NCBI GenBank assembly: GCA_947471695.1
Contig: CANIWY010000028.1
Location: 1-11,473 of the forward strand
From: Nitrosomonadaceae bacterium
Lineage (GTDB): Bacteria > Pseudomonadota > Gammaproteobacteria > Burkholderiales > Nitrosomonadaceae
Length of the DNA stretch: 11,473 nucleotides
Direction: 5' to 3'
Part shown: positions 1 through 7,886 of the stretch, piece after piece
How positions within the stretch are numbered: position 1 is the first letter of the stretch
How the letters are laid out: the number at the start of each line of letters is the position of its first letter
Made by a program: the position numbers and the translations under genes
The notes under the pieces: generated by a model
What the model saw: only the letters and a program-made list of their open reading frames with translations
Told to the model about the DNA's origin: nothing
Database searches by the model: none

Positions 1-493
1 AGTTATATTTATCCGCAGCTCTGCGAAATATCCCCAGACCCTCCTCCCCCTTTCCTTGGAAGGTGTAAGGACTGGTACGTGGTTTAAAGGCACCACCACG
101 CATCAATCTACAACCGGCATCGGCCACCTGCTGAGCAGCTAAGTCCATCTGCTGCTGAGTCTCCACCGAACACGGCCCTCCGATCACTTCAATCCGGTTA
201 CCTCCCAATGCAACTGAATGAGTTCCTCGGTTGCCACCAATATTGATCACTGAGTCATTTTTATGTGATTCACGGGACACAATCTTGTACTGCTTGACGA
301 TGTGCATGGAGTACTCAACCCCAGGCAAGTTATTAAACATTTCCGGCTCAAGCTTACGCTCATCACCGATCGCACCGATCACCGTTCTCTCGGTACCACG
401 TGAAATATTGGCATCCAGACCAAAGCTCTTTATTTTATTTACTACTACGTCTACCTGTTCGTCAGTGACGCCACTATCCATTATGATGATCAA
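1..493 (-). CDS. aroF: 3-deoxy-7-phosphoheptulonate (DAHP) synthase, type I-beta, 5' part only
   Basis: Condenses phosphoenolpyruvate with erythrose 4-phosphate, the entry step of the shikimate pathway, in the cytoplasm. About 164 codons are present; the family is about 335-350 residues long, so roughly half the protein is missing past base 1. Residues 1-70 form the small ferredoxin/ACT-like N-terminal domain of type I-beta enzymes (start MIIIMDSGVTDEQV), which in characterised relatives carries feedback inhibition by aromatic amino acids. The barrel begins near residue 100, with the substrate-binding motifs GGPCSVE (105-111) and RGGAFKPRTSPYTFQG (132-147). I chose a TTG start at 493: it restores the MII(I/V)M family start and has AGGAG seven bases upstream. 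The next ATG (481) lies 19 bases from that site. The start overlaps the hisC stop by 4 bases, which suggests translational coupling. Function is secure; the start is likely. Confidence 0.93.
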   Translation of the reverse strand, partial: MIIIMDSGVTDEQVDVVVNKIKSFGLDANISRGTERTVIGAIGDERKLEPEMFNNLPGVEYSMHIVKQYKIVSRESHKNDSVINIGGNRGTHSVALGGNRIEVIGGPCSVETQQQMDLAAQQVADAGCRLMRGGAFKPRTSPYTFQGKGEEGLGIFRRAADKYN

Positions 494-1632
494 TCTGATT
501 CTCCTAGTGCGATCTCAAGTGATTGCAGAAATTTCTGATTCTGCGACTCAAGACCAATTGTAACTCTCAAGTGTTCTGGCATTTCATAGATACCGATCGG
601 GCGGATAATCACACCCTGTCTCAGTAGGCTCTGATAGATCGCATCCACATTTCCTCTTTTTACGCGAAAACTAATGAAGTTCCCATAAGACGGGATGTAT
701 TCGATGCTCAGGCGACGAAGACCTGTTGTAACCTGCATCATCCCCGCCCAGTTGAGGGCATAAGAACGCTTCACAAATTCCACATCTCCCAACGCAGCGA
801 CTGCAGCTACCAGACCTATGCTATTTACATTGAATGGCTGCCGTACTCGGTTCATCAAACCGGCAACTTCTTCATTTACTAGACCGAATCCAACTCGTAT
901 CCCTGCCAGTCCGTAGGCTTTAGAAAAGGTGCGTGTGATGAGCAAGTTGGGAAACCGAGTCAACCAAGTGATGCTGTCAGCCTTGGCCGTATCTGGCAAG
1001 TATTCATTGTAAGCCTCATCCAGCACCACCAGCACATCCGGAGATACCCGATGCAGAAACCGCAACAAATCAGCTGCCGTCAACAATGTTCCAGTAGGGT
1101 TATTTGGATTGGCGATAAATACTACGCGAGTCTCAGGTGTAATTGCATCAAGCATTGCATCAAGGTCATGACCATAATTCATCGCAGGAACCTTGATGCC
1201 ACTTGCACCGACTGCCTGTGTCACTAGCGGATACACTGCAAATGCATGTTGCGAATAAACCGCCGATGCACCTGGTTTCAAGAATACCCTGGCAGCAAGT
1301 TCCAACACATCATTAGATCCGTTACCCAAGACAATCTGATCGCTGTTGATTCCATACCGTTTCGATAAGGCCGCCTTCAACTCGAAACCGCTTCCATCTG
1401 GATACAATGAAACCCCCTCCAACGCTTCGGTCATCGCTTCCAGCGCGAGCGGGCTCGGCCCCAATGGGTTCTCATTGGATGCGAGCTTGATGATTGAACG
1501 ATCATCCAGACCCATCTCACGTGCCAACTCAGAGATGGGCTTACCCGGCTGGTAAGGCTGAATGGCTCGAATATATTCTGGCGCGAGGTCACAAATATTC
1601 ATATTTTTTGTATCTTGGAATCGTAAGGTCAT
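490..1632 (-). CDS. hisC: Histidinol-phosphate / aromatic aminotransferase
   Basis: Fold-type I PLP aminotransferase, cytoplasmic. The family converts imidazole-acetol phosphate to L-histidinol phosphate; the HisC2-type members found in pheA operons also transaminate phenylpyruvate or prephenate. The 380 residues match the family length. Visible motifs: SNENPLGPSP (52-61), NPNNPTGT (175-182), DEAYNEY (205-211), the PLP lysine K238 in TFSKAYGLAGIR, and a C-terminal substrate-binding arginine in LRVTIG (R356). The gene lies 15 bp after pheA and overlaps aroF by 4 bp, so an aromatic role is plausible in addition to or instead of histidine synthesis. Neither possible start has a clear ribosome binding site. 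ATG at 1602 (MNICDLAPEYIRAI) fits homologues as well as ATG at 1632, so the first 10 residues are uncertain. Confidence 0.95.
   Translation of the reverse strand: MTLRFQDTKNMNICDLAPEYIRAIQPYQPGKPISELAREMGLDDRSIIKLASNENPLGPSPLALEAMTEALEGVSLYPDGSGFELKAALSKRYGINSDQIVLGNGSNDVLELAARVFLKPGASAVYSQHAFAVYPLVTQAVGASGIKVPAMNYGHDLDAMLDAITPETRVVFIANPNNPTGTLLTAADLLRFLHRVSPDVLVVLDEAYNEYLPDTAKADSITWLTRFPNLLITRTFSKAYGLAGIRVGFGLVNEEVAGLMNRVRQPFNVNSIGLVAAVAALGDVEFVKRSYALNWAGMMQVTTGLRRLSIEYIPSYGNFISFRVKRGNVDAIYQSLLRQGVIIRPIGIYEMPEHLRVTIGLESQNQKFLQSLEIALGESD
501..505 (-). promoter_or_regulatory. Ribosome binding site of aroF
   Basis: AGGAG on the minus strand, inside the last codons of hisC and exactly 7 bases before the TTG at 493. 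The spacing is ideal for TTG and too long (19 bases) for the downstream ATG at 481, so it decides the start of aroF. Confidence 0.7.
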
Positions 1633-1647
1633 TCGATCAGAATGCGA

Positions 1648-2733
1648 TCATGCCATGGGATAAGAACCAAGCACCTTCAAGAATGCGGCCTGCTCTCGTA
1701 GCCCTGTGAGCGCCAGTGCAACCTTCTCATCCTGCTGGTGGCCCTCTATATCAACAAAGAATACATACTCCCATAGACCCCCTGTACGGGAGGGGCGGGA
1801 TTCAAGACGGCTCATGCTGACGCCATAGCGTGCCAGTGGCTCTAGGAGCTCGTGGATCGCTCCAGGACGATTCTTGACAGACATTACTAGAGAGGTCCTG
1901 TCCTTACCCGATACGGCAATATCTTGCGCACCAATCACCAAAAAGCGGGTTGTATTTTTGGGATCATCCTCAATACTCTCACTACAGATGGCAAGACCAA
2001 ACACCTCTGCCGCCTTTCTCCCTGCGATGGCTGCAGAGTACTCATCTTCTGAGGCTAACCTGGCGGCATCTGCATTACTCGCTGAGTGAATACGCGCAGG
2101 TCCAGATATCTGGGGAAGATTAGCGTTTAACCATTCGTGACATTGTGCAAAAGACTGAGGGTGTGAGTAAATCTTCTTGATTCGCGTAAGATCGTTATGT
2201 CTCGCTAATAGAAACTGATGAACCGGCAACTGAACTTCTCCGCACACCTTTAGCGGAGTCTGCATCAACAGGTCTAGCGTTCGACCGATTCCACCCTCGG
2301 TAGAGTTCTCTACCGGGACAACACCATATCCAGCCTCACCCGATTCGACTTTACGGAATACCTCGTCTATAGAGCCACACGCTGATGTCGTTACCATACT
2401 GCCGAAGCGTTTCAATGTTGCCTCTTCAGAGAAAGTCCCGCAGGGGCCAAGATACGCCACGGTCAGTGGTTCCTCTAGGGAGCGACATACCGACATGATC
2501 TCAGTAAATAGTTGCGTGACTTGCTCATCTGAAAGAGGACCTGAATTCAATTTTTTTAACCGTTCAAGAACCTGTGCCTCGCGTTCAGGTCGGTACACTA
2601 CTCCACTCTTCAACTGCCCAATCTGTCGAGCAAGGTCAGCACGTGTGCTTATTAATTTAAGCAGCTCGCTGTCGATTGAATCTATCTGATCACGCAATTT
2701 ACTGAGTTGATTGGTCATTTGATTTGAACTCAT
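1648..2733 (-). CDS. pheA: Bifunctional chorismate mutase / prephenate dehydratase (P-protein)
   Basis: Converts chorismate to prephenate and then to phenylpyruvate, the committed route to phenylalanine. The 361 residues have the full three-domain layout. Chorismate mutase (AroQ type) occupies about 1-90, with LRDQIDSIDSELLKLI at the start and R-x-E in YRPERE. Prephenate dehydratase spans about 91-270, with YLGPCGTFSE (94-103), the VENSTEGG loop (141-148) and the catalytic NTTRF motif (260-264). A C-terminal ACT domain (about 278-355) has GAIHE (291-295) and ESRPSR (311-316), the phenylalanine-binding signature, so allosteric inhibition by phenylalanine is expected. It starts 11 bp after serA stops and ends 15 bp before hisC. 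ATG at 2718 (MTNQLSKLRD) is an alternative start; no strong ribosome binding site separates the two. Confidence 0.97.
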   Translation of the reverse strand: MSSNQMTNQLSKLRDQIDSIDSELLKLISTRADLARQIGQLKSGVVYRPEREAQVLERLKKLNSGPLSDEQVTQLFTEIMSVCRSLEEPLTVAYLGPCGTFSEEATLKRFGSMVTTSACGSIDEVFRKVESGEAGYGVVPVENSTEGGIGRTLDLLMQTPLKVCGEVQLPVHQFLLARHNDLTRIKKIYSHPQSFAQCHEWLNANLPQISGPARIHSASNADAARLASEDEYSAAIAGRKAAEVFGLAICSESIEDDPKNTTRFLVIGAQDIAVSGKDRTSLVMSVKNRPGAIHELLEPLARYGVSMSRLESRPSRTGGLWEYVFFVDIEGHQQDEKVALALTGLREQAAFLKVLGSYPMA

Positions 2734-2744
2734 CTTGGTGACAA

Positions 2745-3944
2745 TTACCCGGCCAGTATCGGCAAGTAGCGGACCATCAATACACCCGGGATCGATGCAA
2801 TCTCGTCAATTGTTTGCTGCGGAACAGGGCTATCCACATCGACTAAGGTGTAGGCCATCTCACCACGCGATTTATTCATCATATTGTGAATATTAAGACC
2901 GGCACTTGCCATGGTGGTAGAGATCTGCCCCAGAAGATTAGGAACGTTAGAATTAGCAACCGCAATCCGGTAGGGTGATTCACGTCCCATGGTCACGTTC
3001 GGGAAATTAACAGTATTGGTGATGTTTCCGTTCTCCAGATAATCCATCATCTGACTAACCACCATTACTGCGCAATTCTCCTCTGCCTCATGGGTGGATG
3101 CACCGAGATGTGGCAGCATAATGACCGACTCATTATTCTGGAATTTCTGAATGGGGAAATCGCATACATAATTTTTGATTCTGCCAGACTCAATCCCCCT
3201 CAGAACAGCGTCCTCATCGACAATTCCCTCACGCGAGAAGTTGAGTAGGATCGAGCCCTTCTTCATGTTCTGTACTTGCTGCTGATTAATGAGGTGGCGA
3301 GTCGATTCCAATAATGGAACGTGCAGTGTGACAAAGTCACTGTTGTGCAGTAACTCATCGATGCTCTGAGCTTTTTTCACCTCTGCTGAAAGATGCCATG
3401 CCGCATCCACGGTGATCTCCGGATCGTATCCCATCACTCTCATACCCAGCCGGATCGCCGCATCTGCCACCAACCTACCAATTGCACCCAAACCAATGAT
3501 ACCCAGCGTGCGTCCCGGTAGCTCTATCCCTGCAAAATGCTTCTTACCTTCCTCTGCCAGTTTATGCAGAGCTGTATCATCGCCCTTCAATCCCTCAGCA
3601 AAACGAATTGCCGGAACCAGATTGCGAGACGCTAAAAGCATTCCCGCCAGCACCAACTCCTTCACCGCATTGGCATTGGCACCTGGGGCATTGAAAACCG
3701 CTACACCTCGTAAATTCATGTCATTGACCGGGACATTATTAGTACCCGCCCCTGCCCGACCTATCGCCTTGACACTGGCAGGAATATCCATCTTTAACAT
3801 GTTATGAGAGCGCAGCAGGATCGCATCTGGCTGAGTAACTTCATTCCCTACCACGTAATGGCTGGCCGGAAAATGCTTAAGTCCATGCGATGAAATCGCA
3901 TTGAGCGTAAGTATCTGGAAGACCTTATGTGCGCGCTCAGGCAT
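2745..3944 (-). CDS. serA: D-3-phosphoglycerate dehydrogenase
   Basis: Oxidises 3-phosphoglycerate to 3-phosphohydroxypyruvate with NAD, the first step of serine synthesis. The product is the substrate of SerC, encoded immediately upstream. 399 residues: split catalytic domain (about 1-95 and 295-320), Rossmann domain with GLGAIG (151-156) and NAD-ribose-binding D174, active-site R238 in NFSREGIVDED and H279 in LPHLGAST, and a C-terminal ACT domain (about 325-399) expected to bind serine. Oddity: aligned by eye with E. coli SerA (R240, E269, H292), the catalytic glutamate position falls on Q266 in DFPIQKF. The start overlaps the serC stop by 8 bp. The residues before VFQILTLNAIS are an extension of about 7 over typical homologues, but no closer start codon is available. 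Another 2-hydroxyacid dehydrogenase is possible, but the ACT domain and the serC neighbour argue for SerA. Confidence 0.92.
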   Translation of the reverse strand: MPERAHKVFQILTLNAISSHGLKHFPASHYVVGNEVTQPDAILLRSHNMLKMDIPASVKAIGRAGAGTNNVPVNDMNLRGVAVFNAPGANANAVKELVLAGMLLASRNLVPAIRFAEGLKGDDTALHKLAEEGKKHFAGIELPGRTLGIIGLGAIGRLVADAAIRLGMRVMGYDPEITVDAAWHLSAEVKKAQSIDELLHNSDFVTLHVPLLESTRHLINQQQVQNMKKGSILLNFSREGIVDEDAVLRGIESGRIKNYVCDFPIQKFQNNESVIMLPHLGASTHEAEENCAVMVVSQMMDYLENGNITNTVNFPNVTMGRESPYRIAVANSNVPNLLGQISTTMASAGLNIHNMMNKSRGEMAYTLVDVDSPVPQQTIDEIASIPGVLMVRYLPILAG

Positions 3945-5022
3945 GATTAATCTCGAACTCTCGCATGAATTCTACTAGCGCAACCAATCCCTCGATCGGC
4001 ATGGCATTGTAAATTGAAGCCCTCATACCGCCCACCGAGCGGTGTCCTTTTAGTTGTATCAGACCACGTTCCTGAGACTGTTGCAGGAATGTTCCATCTA
4101 GCTCAGCATTTTTCAATGTGAAAGGTACATTCATTCGAGAACGGTCGGATTTGGCTACCGGGCAATGATAAAAATCGCTGGTATCGAGTAAGTCATACAG
4201 TAGCTTGGACTTGGCTATATTGACCTTTTCCATTGCAACCAAGCCGCCATTCCTTTTTAACCATTCCAATACCAGTCCCATGATATACATTGCATAGGTG
4301 GGAGGGGTGTTATACATAGAATCATTATCGGCGTGGATTTTGTAGTCGAACATGGTCGGGGTACCTGGCAGAGTCACTCCCAGCAGGTCCTCTCGTACGA
4401 TCACGATGGTCAACCCTGCTGGACCCATATTCTTCTGCGCCCCTGCATAGATCAGTCCGAACCGGGTTACATCCAGAGGGCGAGACAAGATGCTAGAAGA
4501 CATATCCGACACCAGCGGTACGTTGGCATCTACGTCTGGCACCCAGTTGAATTCAACGCCACCGATGGTCTCGTTAGGCGTGTAATGCACATATGCTGCA
4601 GCCGGGTCGAGCGTCCATCTGTCCTGTGTCGGGGCGCAGCTGAAATTTTCAGCCGCAGATGAAGCGGCAATATTGACAGTGCAATATTTTTTCGCTTCCT
4701 TGATGGCCTTCTGCGACCACTCTCCGGTATTGATATAGTCGGCACTTTTTTTGCCGCGCAACAGATTCATCGGGACCATTGCAAACTGACTGGAAGCACC
4801 CCCAGAGAGGAACAGAATCTTATAATTAGCGGGGATACTCGCCAGTTCGCGCAAATCAGATTCGACCTTCGCTGCAATGGACATGAACTCTATCCCGCGA
4901 TGACTCATCTCCATCACAGACATACTACTTCCATGCCAATCGAGCATCTCTTCGCGAGCCTGTTGCAATACCTCCTCAGGGAGTATCGCAGGGCCTGCGC
5001 TGAAATTAAATATCGGGTCCAT
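3937..5022 (-). CDS. serC: Phosphoserine aminotransferase
   Basis: Transfers an amino group from glutamate to 3-phosphohydroxypyruvate, giving phosphoserine. In many proteobacteria it also acts in de novo pyridoxal phosphate synthesis (PdxF activity). Cytoplasmic PLP enzyme, fold type I; 361 residues, the usual length. The start FNFSAGPAILPEEVL is diagnostic. Other landmarks are SVMEMSHRG (35-43), GGASSQF phosphate-binding loop (74-80), the PLP lysine K197 in YAGAQKNMGPAG, and HRSVGGMRASIYNAMP near the C-terminus (327-342). AGGGA lies 6 bases before the ATG, so the start is well supported. It begins 22 bp after the gyrA stop and overlaps serA by 8 bp, which fits consecutive enzymes of one pathway. 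Confidence 0.98.
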   Translation of the reverse strand: MDPIFNFSAGPAILPEEVLQQAREEMLDWHGSSMSVMEMSHRGIEFMSIAAKVESDLRELASIPANYKILFLSGGASSQFAMVPMNLLRGKKSADYINTGEWSQKAIKEAKKYCTVNIAASSAAENFSCAPTQDRWTLDPAAAYVHYTPNETIGGVEFNWVPDVDANVPLVSDMSSSILSRPLDVTRFGLIYAGAQKNMGPAGLTIVIVREDLLGVTLPGTPTMFDYKIHADNDSMYNTPPTYAMYIMGLVLEWLKRNGGLVAMEKVNIAKSKLLYDLLDTSDFYHCPVAKSDRSRMNVPFTLKNAELDGTFLQQSQERGLIQLKGHRSVGGMRASIYNAMPIEGLVALVEFMREFEINHA

Positions 5023-5044
5023 TCACTATCCCTGCAATCTCTTG

Positions 5045-7591
5045 CTACTCTCCATCGGTCTCGACCACTCTCTCTAACCCGGCGAGTTTCTCACCTTTAT
5101 CGAGATTGATCAGAGTGACCCCCTGGGTGGAACGGCTCATTTCGCGAACCTCCTTAACGCGGGTACGGATCAAGACACCACCAGTCGTAATCAGCATGAT
5201 CTCATCATCCTGTCTGACCAGTCTCGCAGCCACCACCTTGCCGTTGCGTTCACTGGTCTTGATCGCAATCATCCCCTGTGTACCACGGCCATGGCGAGTA
5301 TATTCGCTGATCGGAGTCCGCTTACCGTAACCGTTTTCGGTCGCGGTCAATACTGCCAGCTCTTCACTCTCCGCCACTAGCAAGGAAATGACCTTCTGCC
5401 CCTTACCCAGCTTCATTCCACGGACCCCGCGAGCACCCCGACCCATCGGTCGCACGTCATCCTCATCAAATCGTACCGCCTTGCCGGCATCCGAAAATAG
5501 CATCACGTCGCTCTTGCCTTCGGTTAGAGCAACACCGATCAGATAATCACTGTCATCCAGACCGACTGCGATGATCCCGCTAGAACGAGGCCTAGAAAAC
5601 TCAGATAGAGGTGTCTTTTTTACCGTACCAAAGGATGTTGCCATGAATATATAGCGGTTCTCATCGAATGCTTTGACCGGAAGGATGGCATTGATCTTCT
5701 CACCCTGCTCCAGTTGCACCAGATTCACAATCGGCTTACCACGGGCCGATCGCCCACCTTGCGGCACTGAGTAGACCTTGATCCAATAAACCCTCCCACG
5801 GCTGGAGAAACACAGAATGTAATCATGTGTATTGGCAATGAACAGATTATCGATAAAGTCATCTTCTTTGGTCCCTGTCGCCTGCTTGCCGCGACCACCA
5901 CGTTTTTGTGCTTGATAGTCATCCAGCGGTTGAGACTTGATATAACCGCTGTGAGACAGTGTCACCACCATATCCGCTGGCGCGATCAGGTCCTCCATAC
6001 TCAGGTCCTGAGTACTGATCACAATCTCACTTCGGCGCTTGTCTCCAAACTGCTGCTTGATGGCGGTAAGTTCTTCTGTAAGAATCTCTGTGATGCGCTC
6101 ATGCTTCGCGAGGATATCGACAAAGTTGGCGATCCTATCCATCACTTCCTTGTACTCACTAACTATCTTGTCTTGTTCCAGTCCGGTCAGACGCTGCAGG
6201 CGCAACTCCAGAATCGCTTGCACCTGAGCATCAGACAACCGGTAACCCTTTTTCGAAAGACCGAATTCCGACGCCAATCCATCCGGCCGGAATGACTTGG
6301 CATCGATTGTAGTTCGAGCGAGCATCTCCTCTACAAGCTTGGAGCGCCATATCTTCGCCATCAGCGCATCCTTGGCCACAGCAGGGGTCGGTGCCGCCTT
6401 GATCAGCGCGATCACATCATCCACGTTGGACAATGCCACCGCCAGACCTTCCAGAAGATGCCCTCGTTCACGCGCCTTCTTTAACTCGAATACTGTACGC
6501 CTCGTTACCACTTCTCGACGGTGTCTCAGGAATGCACTCAGCATCTGCTTCAGGTTCAGCAGACGGGGCTGCCCATCCAACAGTGCGACCATATTCATAC
6601 CGAAGGTGTCCTGCATCTGCGTCTCTTTATACAGATTGTTCAGAACCACTTCTGCCACTTCGCCGCGCTTCAGTTCAATCACCACTCTCATACCGGACTT
6701 ATCCGACTCATCGCGCAGATCAGAGATACCCTCTATCTTCTTATCCCGTACTAGCTCTCCAATACGAATCAGTAAGTTAGATTTGTTTACCTGGTACGGT
6801 AACTCGTCAATAATGATGCTCTGGCGGCTACCCTTCTCCATATCCTCGAAATGTGTACGGGCACGCATCACCACTCGCCCACGTCCGGTATGGTATCCCT
6901 CTCGTACCCCGGCAATTCCATAGATGATTCCGGCCGTCGGGAAATCGGGTGCGGGAATGATCTCGATCAGCTCGTCAATGCTGGTTTCTGGATTCTTAAG
7001 TAGGACTAGGCATGCTTCAATAACCTCGTTCAGATTGTGTGGCGGGATATTCGTCGCCATACCGACTGCGATGCCGGATGAGCCATTGATAAGCAGGTTA
7101 GGGATCTTTGCCGGAAAAATGAGCGGCTCCCTCTCTGACCCATCATAATTCGGACCAAAGTCCACCGTCTCCTTGTCGAGGTCGGCCAGCAACTCATGGG
7201 CAATACGCGACATACGGATTTCGGTATACCGCATTGCAGCCGCATTATCGCCATCTACCGAACCGAAGTTACCTTGACCATCAACCAACATATAACGCAA
7301 CGAGAAGTCCTGCGCCATACGAACAATGGTGTCATATACCGCTGTATCGCCATGGGGATGATACTTACCGATCACATCACCGACGATACGAGCAGACTTC
7401 TTGTAAGGGCGGTTCCAGTCATTGGAAAGCTCGTGCATGGCGAACAGCGCCCGCCTGTGTACCGGCTTAAGGCCATCACGCACATCCGGTAACGCTCTCC
7501 CCACGATTACGCTCATCGCGTAGTCGAGATAGGAGCGACGCATCTCCTCCTCAAGGCTGATCGGAAGGGTTTCTTTTGCGAATTGATCCAT
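5045..7591 (-). CDS. gyrA: DNA gyrase subunit A
   Basis: Breakage-reunion subunit of gyrase, which with GyrB introduces negative supercoils using ATP. 848 residues, complete. N-terminal start ETLPISLEEEMRRSYLDYAM is typical. The catalytic tyrosine is Y122 in AAAMRYTEIRMSRI, the same number as in E. coli. The quinolone-determining loop reads YHPHGDTAVYD, so position 83 is threonine and 87 aspartate. The GyrA-box QKRGGRG (562-568), needed for DNA wrapping, marks it as gyrase rather than topoisomerase IV ParC, and the C-terminal pinwheel repeats follow to about 840. The tail is short (ETDGE) compared with the longer acidic tail of E. coli. It is the first gene of the minus-strand operon. No good ribosome binding site precedes the ATG, but the N-terminus matches homologues. 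Confidence 0.99.
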   Translation of the reverse strand: MDQFAKETLPISLEEEMRRSYLDYAMSVIVGRALPDVRDGLKPVHRRALFAMHELSNDWNRPYKKSARIVGDVIGKYHPHGDTAVYDTIVRMAQDFSLRYMLVDGQGNFGSVDGDNAAAMRYTEIRMSRIAHELLADLDKETVDFGPNYDGSEREPLIFPAKIPNLLINGSSGIAVGMATNIPPHNLNEVIEACLVLLKNPETSIDELIEIIPAPDFPTAGIIYGIAGVREGYHTGRGRVVMRARTHFEDMEKGSRQSIIIDELPYQVNKSNLLIRIGELVRDKKIEGISDLRDESDKSGMRVVIELKRGEVAEVVLNNLYKETQMQDTFGMNMVALLDGQPRLLNLKQMLSAFLRHRREVVTRRTVFELKKARERGHLLEGLAVALSNVDDVIALIKAAPTPAVAKDALMAKIWRSKLVEEMLARTTIDAKSFRPDGLASEFGLSKKGYRLSDAQVQAILELRLQRLTGLEQDKIVSEYKEVMDRIANFVDILAKHERITEILTEELTAIKQQFGDKRRSEIVISTQDLSMEDLIAPADMVVTLSHSGYIKSQPLDDYQAQKRGGRGKQATGTKEDDFIDNLFIANTHDYILCFSSRGRVYWIKVYSVPQGGRSARGKPIVNLVQLEQGEKINAILPVKAFDENRYIFMATSFGTVKKTPLSEFSRPRSSGIIAVGLDDSDYLIGVALTEGKSDVMLFSDAGKAVRFDEDDVRPMGRGARGVRGMKLGKGQKVISLLVAESEELAVLTATENGYGKRTPISEYTRHGRGTQGMIAIKTSERNGKVVAARLVRQDDEIMLITTGGVLIRTRVKEVREMSRSTQGVTLINLDKGEKLAGLERVVETDGE

Positions 7592-7624
7592 TAGGATATT
7601 TTCTATCAGAGACAGTAAGTTATG

Positions 7625-7637
7625 GCAGAAATTCTGC
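7625..7637. repeat. Perfect short inverted repeat in the gyrA leader
   Basis: GCAGAA, one A, then TTCTGC: a perfect 6+1+6 palindrome between the candidate gyrA promoter and the start codon. It could be an operator or a leader hairpin. No regulator is identified. Confidence 0.4.
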
Positions 7638-7690
7638 TGTAGGCGACAACAAATAAAGCCGTTGATTCTATCACGCCACCCCTGCTGTAG
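7634..7690. repeat. 9-bp direct repeat CTGCTGTAG flanking the gyrA promoter
   Basis: CTGCTGTAG occurs at 7634-7642 and again at 7682-7690, 48 bp start to start. One copy overlaps the inverted repeat at 7625-7637; the other touches the candidate -35 element. The pair may be protein-binding half-sites or chance. Confidence 0.35.
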
Positions 7691-7694
7691 TCAC
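7665..7694 (-). promoter_or_regulatory. Candidate sigma-70 promoter of gyrA operon
   Basis: On the minus strand, GTGACT (7689-7694; 4 of 6 to TTGACA) is followed after 18 bp by TAGAAT (7665-7670; 5 of 6 to TATAAT), which is preceded by TGA, giving an extended -10 element. It would start transcription near 7658, leaving a leader of about 65 bases before the gyrA ATG. Found by eye only. Confidence 0.4.
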
Positions 7695-7802
7695 CCGTGC
7701 ATTCTAATACCCACAACGCAGCTCCCAAACTATGCTCAGTACGAATGACTGGAATTTGAAGGAAGTATTTTCGAAATAATGTGCTATCCAAAGAACGATA
7801 GC

Positions 7803-7886
7803 ATGGCTAGGCAGGCAAATGGTTACTTGACCTTAGACTTAAATTTTTCCAGGAAAGAGTATAAGAATGAAGAATGTATCAACTAA
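7803..7886 (+). CDS. Possible 27-residue small ORF, unrecognised
   Basis: ATG at 7803 opens 27 codons (MARQANGYLTLDLNFSRKEY and seven more residues) ending at TAA 7884-7886. The peptide is polar, with no membrane segment or known motif. Only a weak AAAGAA lies upstream, and the candidate TATAAG box at 7860-7865 falls inside it. Probably chance, listed because it lies upstream of an otherwise ownerless terminator. Confidence 0.1.
   Translation: MARQANGYLTLDLNFSRKEYKNEECIN

Noticed and set aside
3412..3807. 131-codon plus-strand frame antisense to serA
   Set aside because: Shadow of a clearly conserved dehydrogenase; no ribosome binding site or recognisable domain.
5825..6923. Two long plus-strand open frames (156 and 208 codons) antisense to gyrA
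   Set aside because: They lie wholly within gyrA, show no family motifs and have the Ser/Arg-rich composition of a shadow frame. gyrA itself is unambiguous.
7606..7791. 61-codon minus-strand frame upstream of gyrA
   Set aside because: It spans the candidate gyrA promoter and leader repeats, has no recognisable motif, and has no credible start signal.
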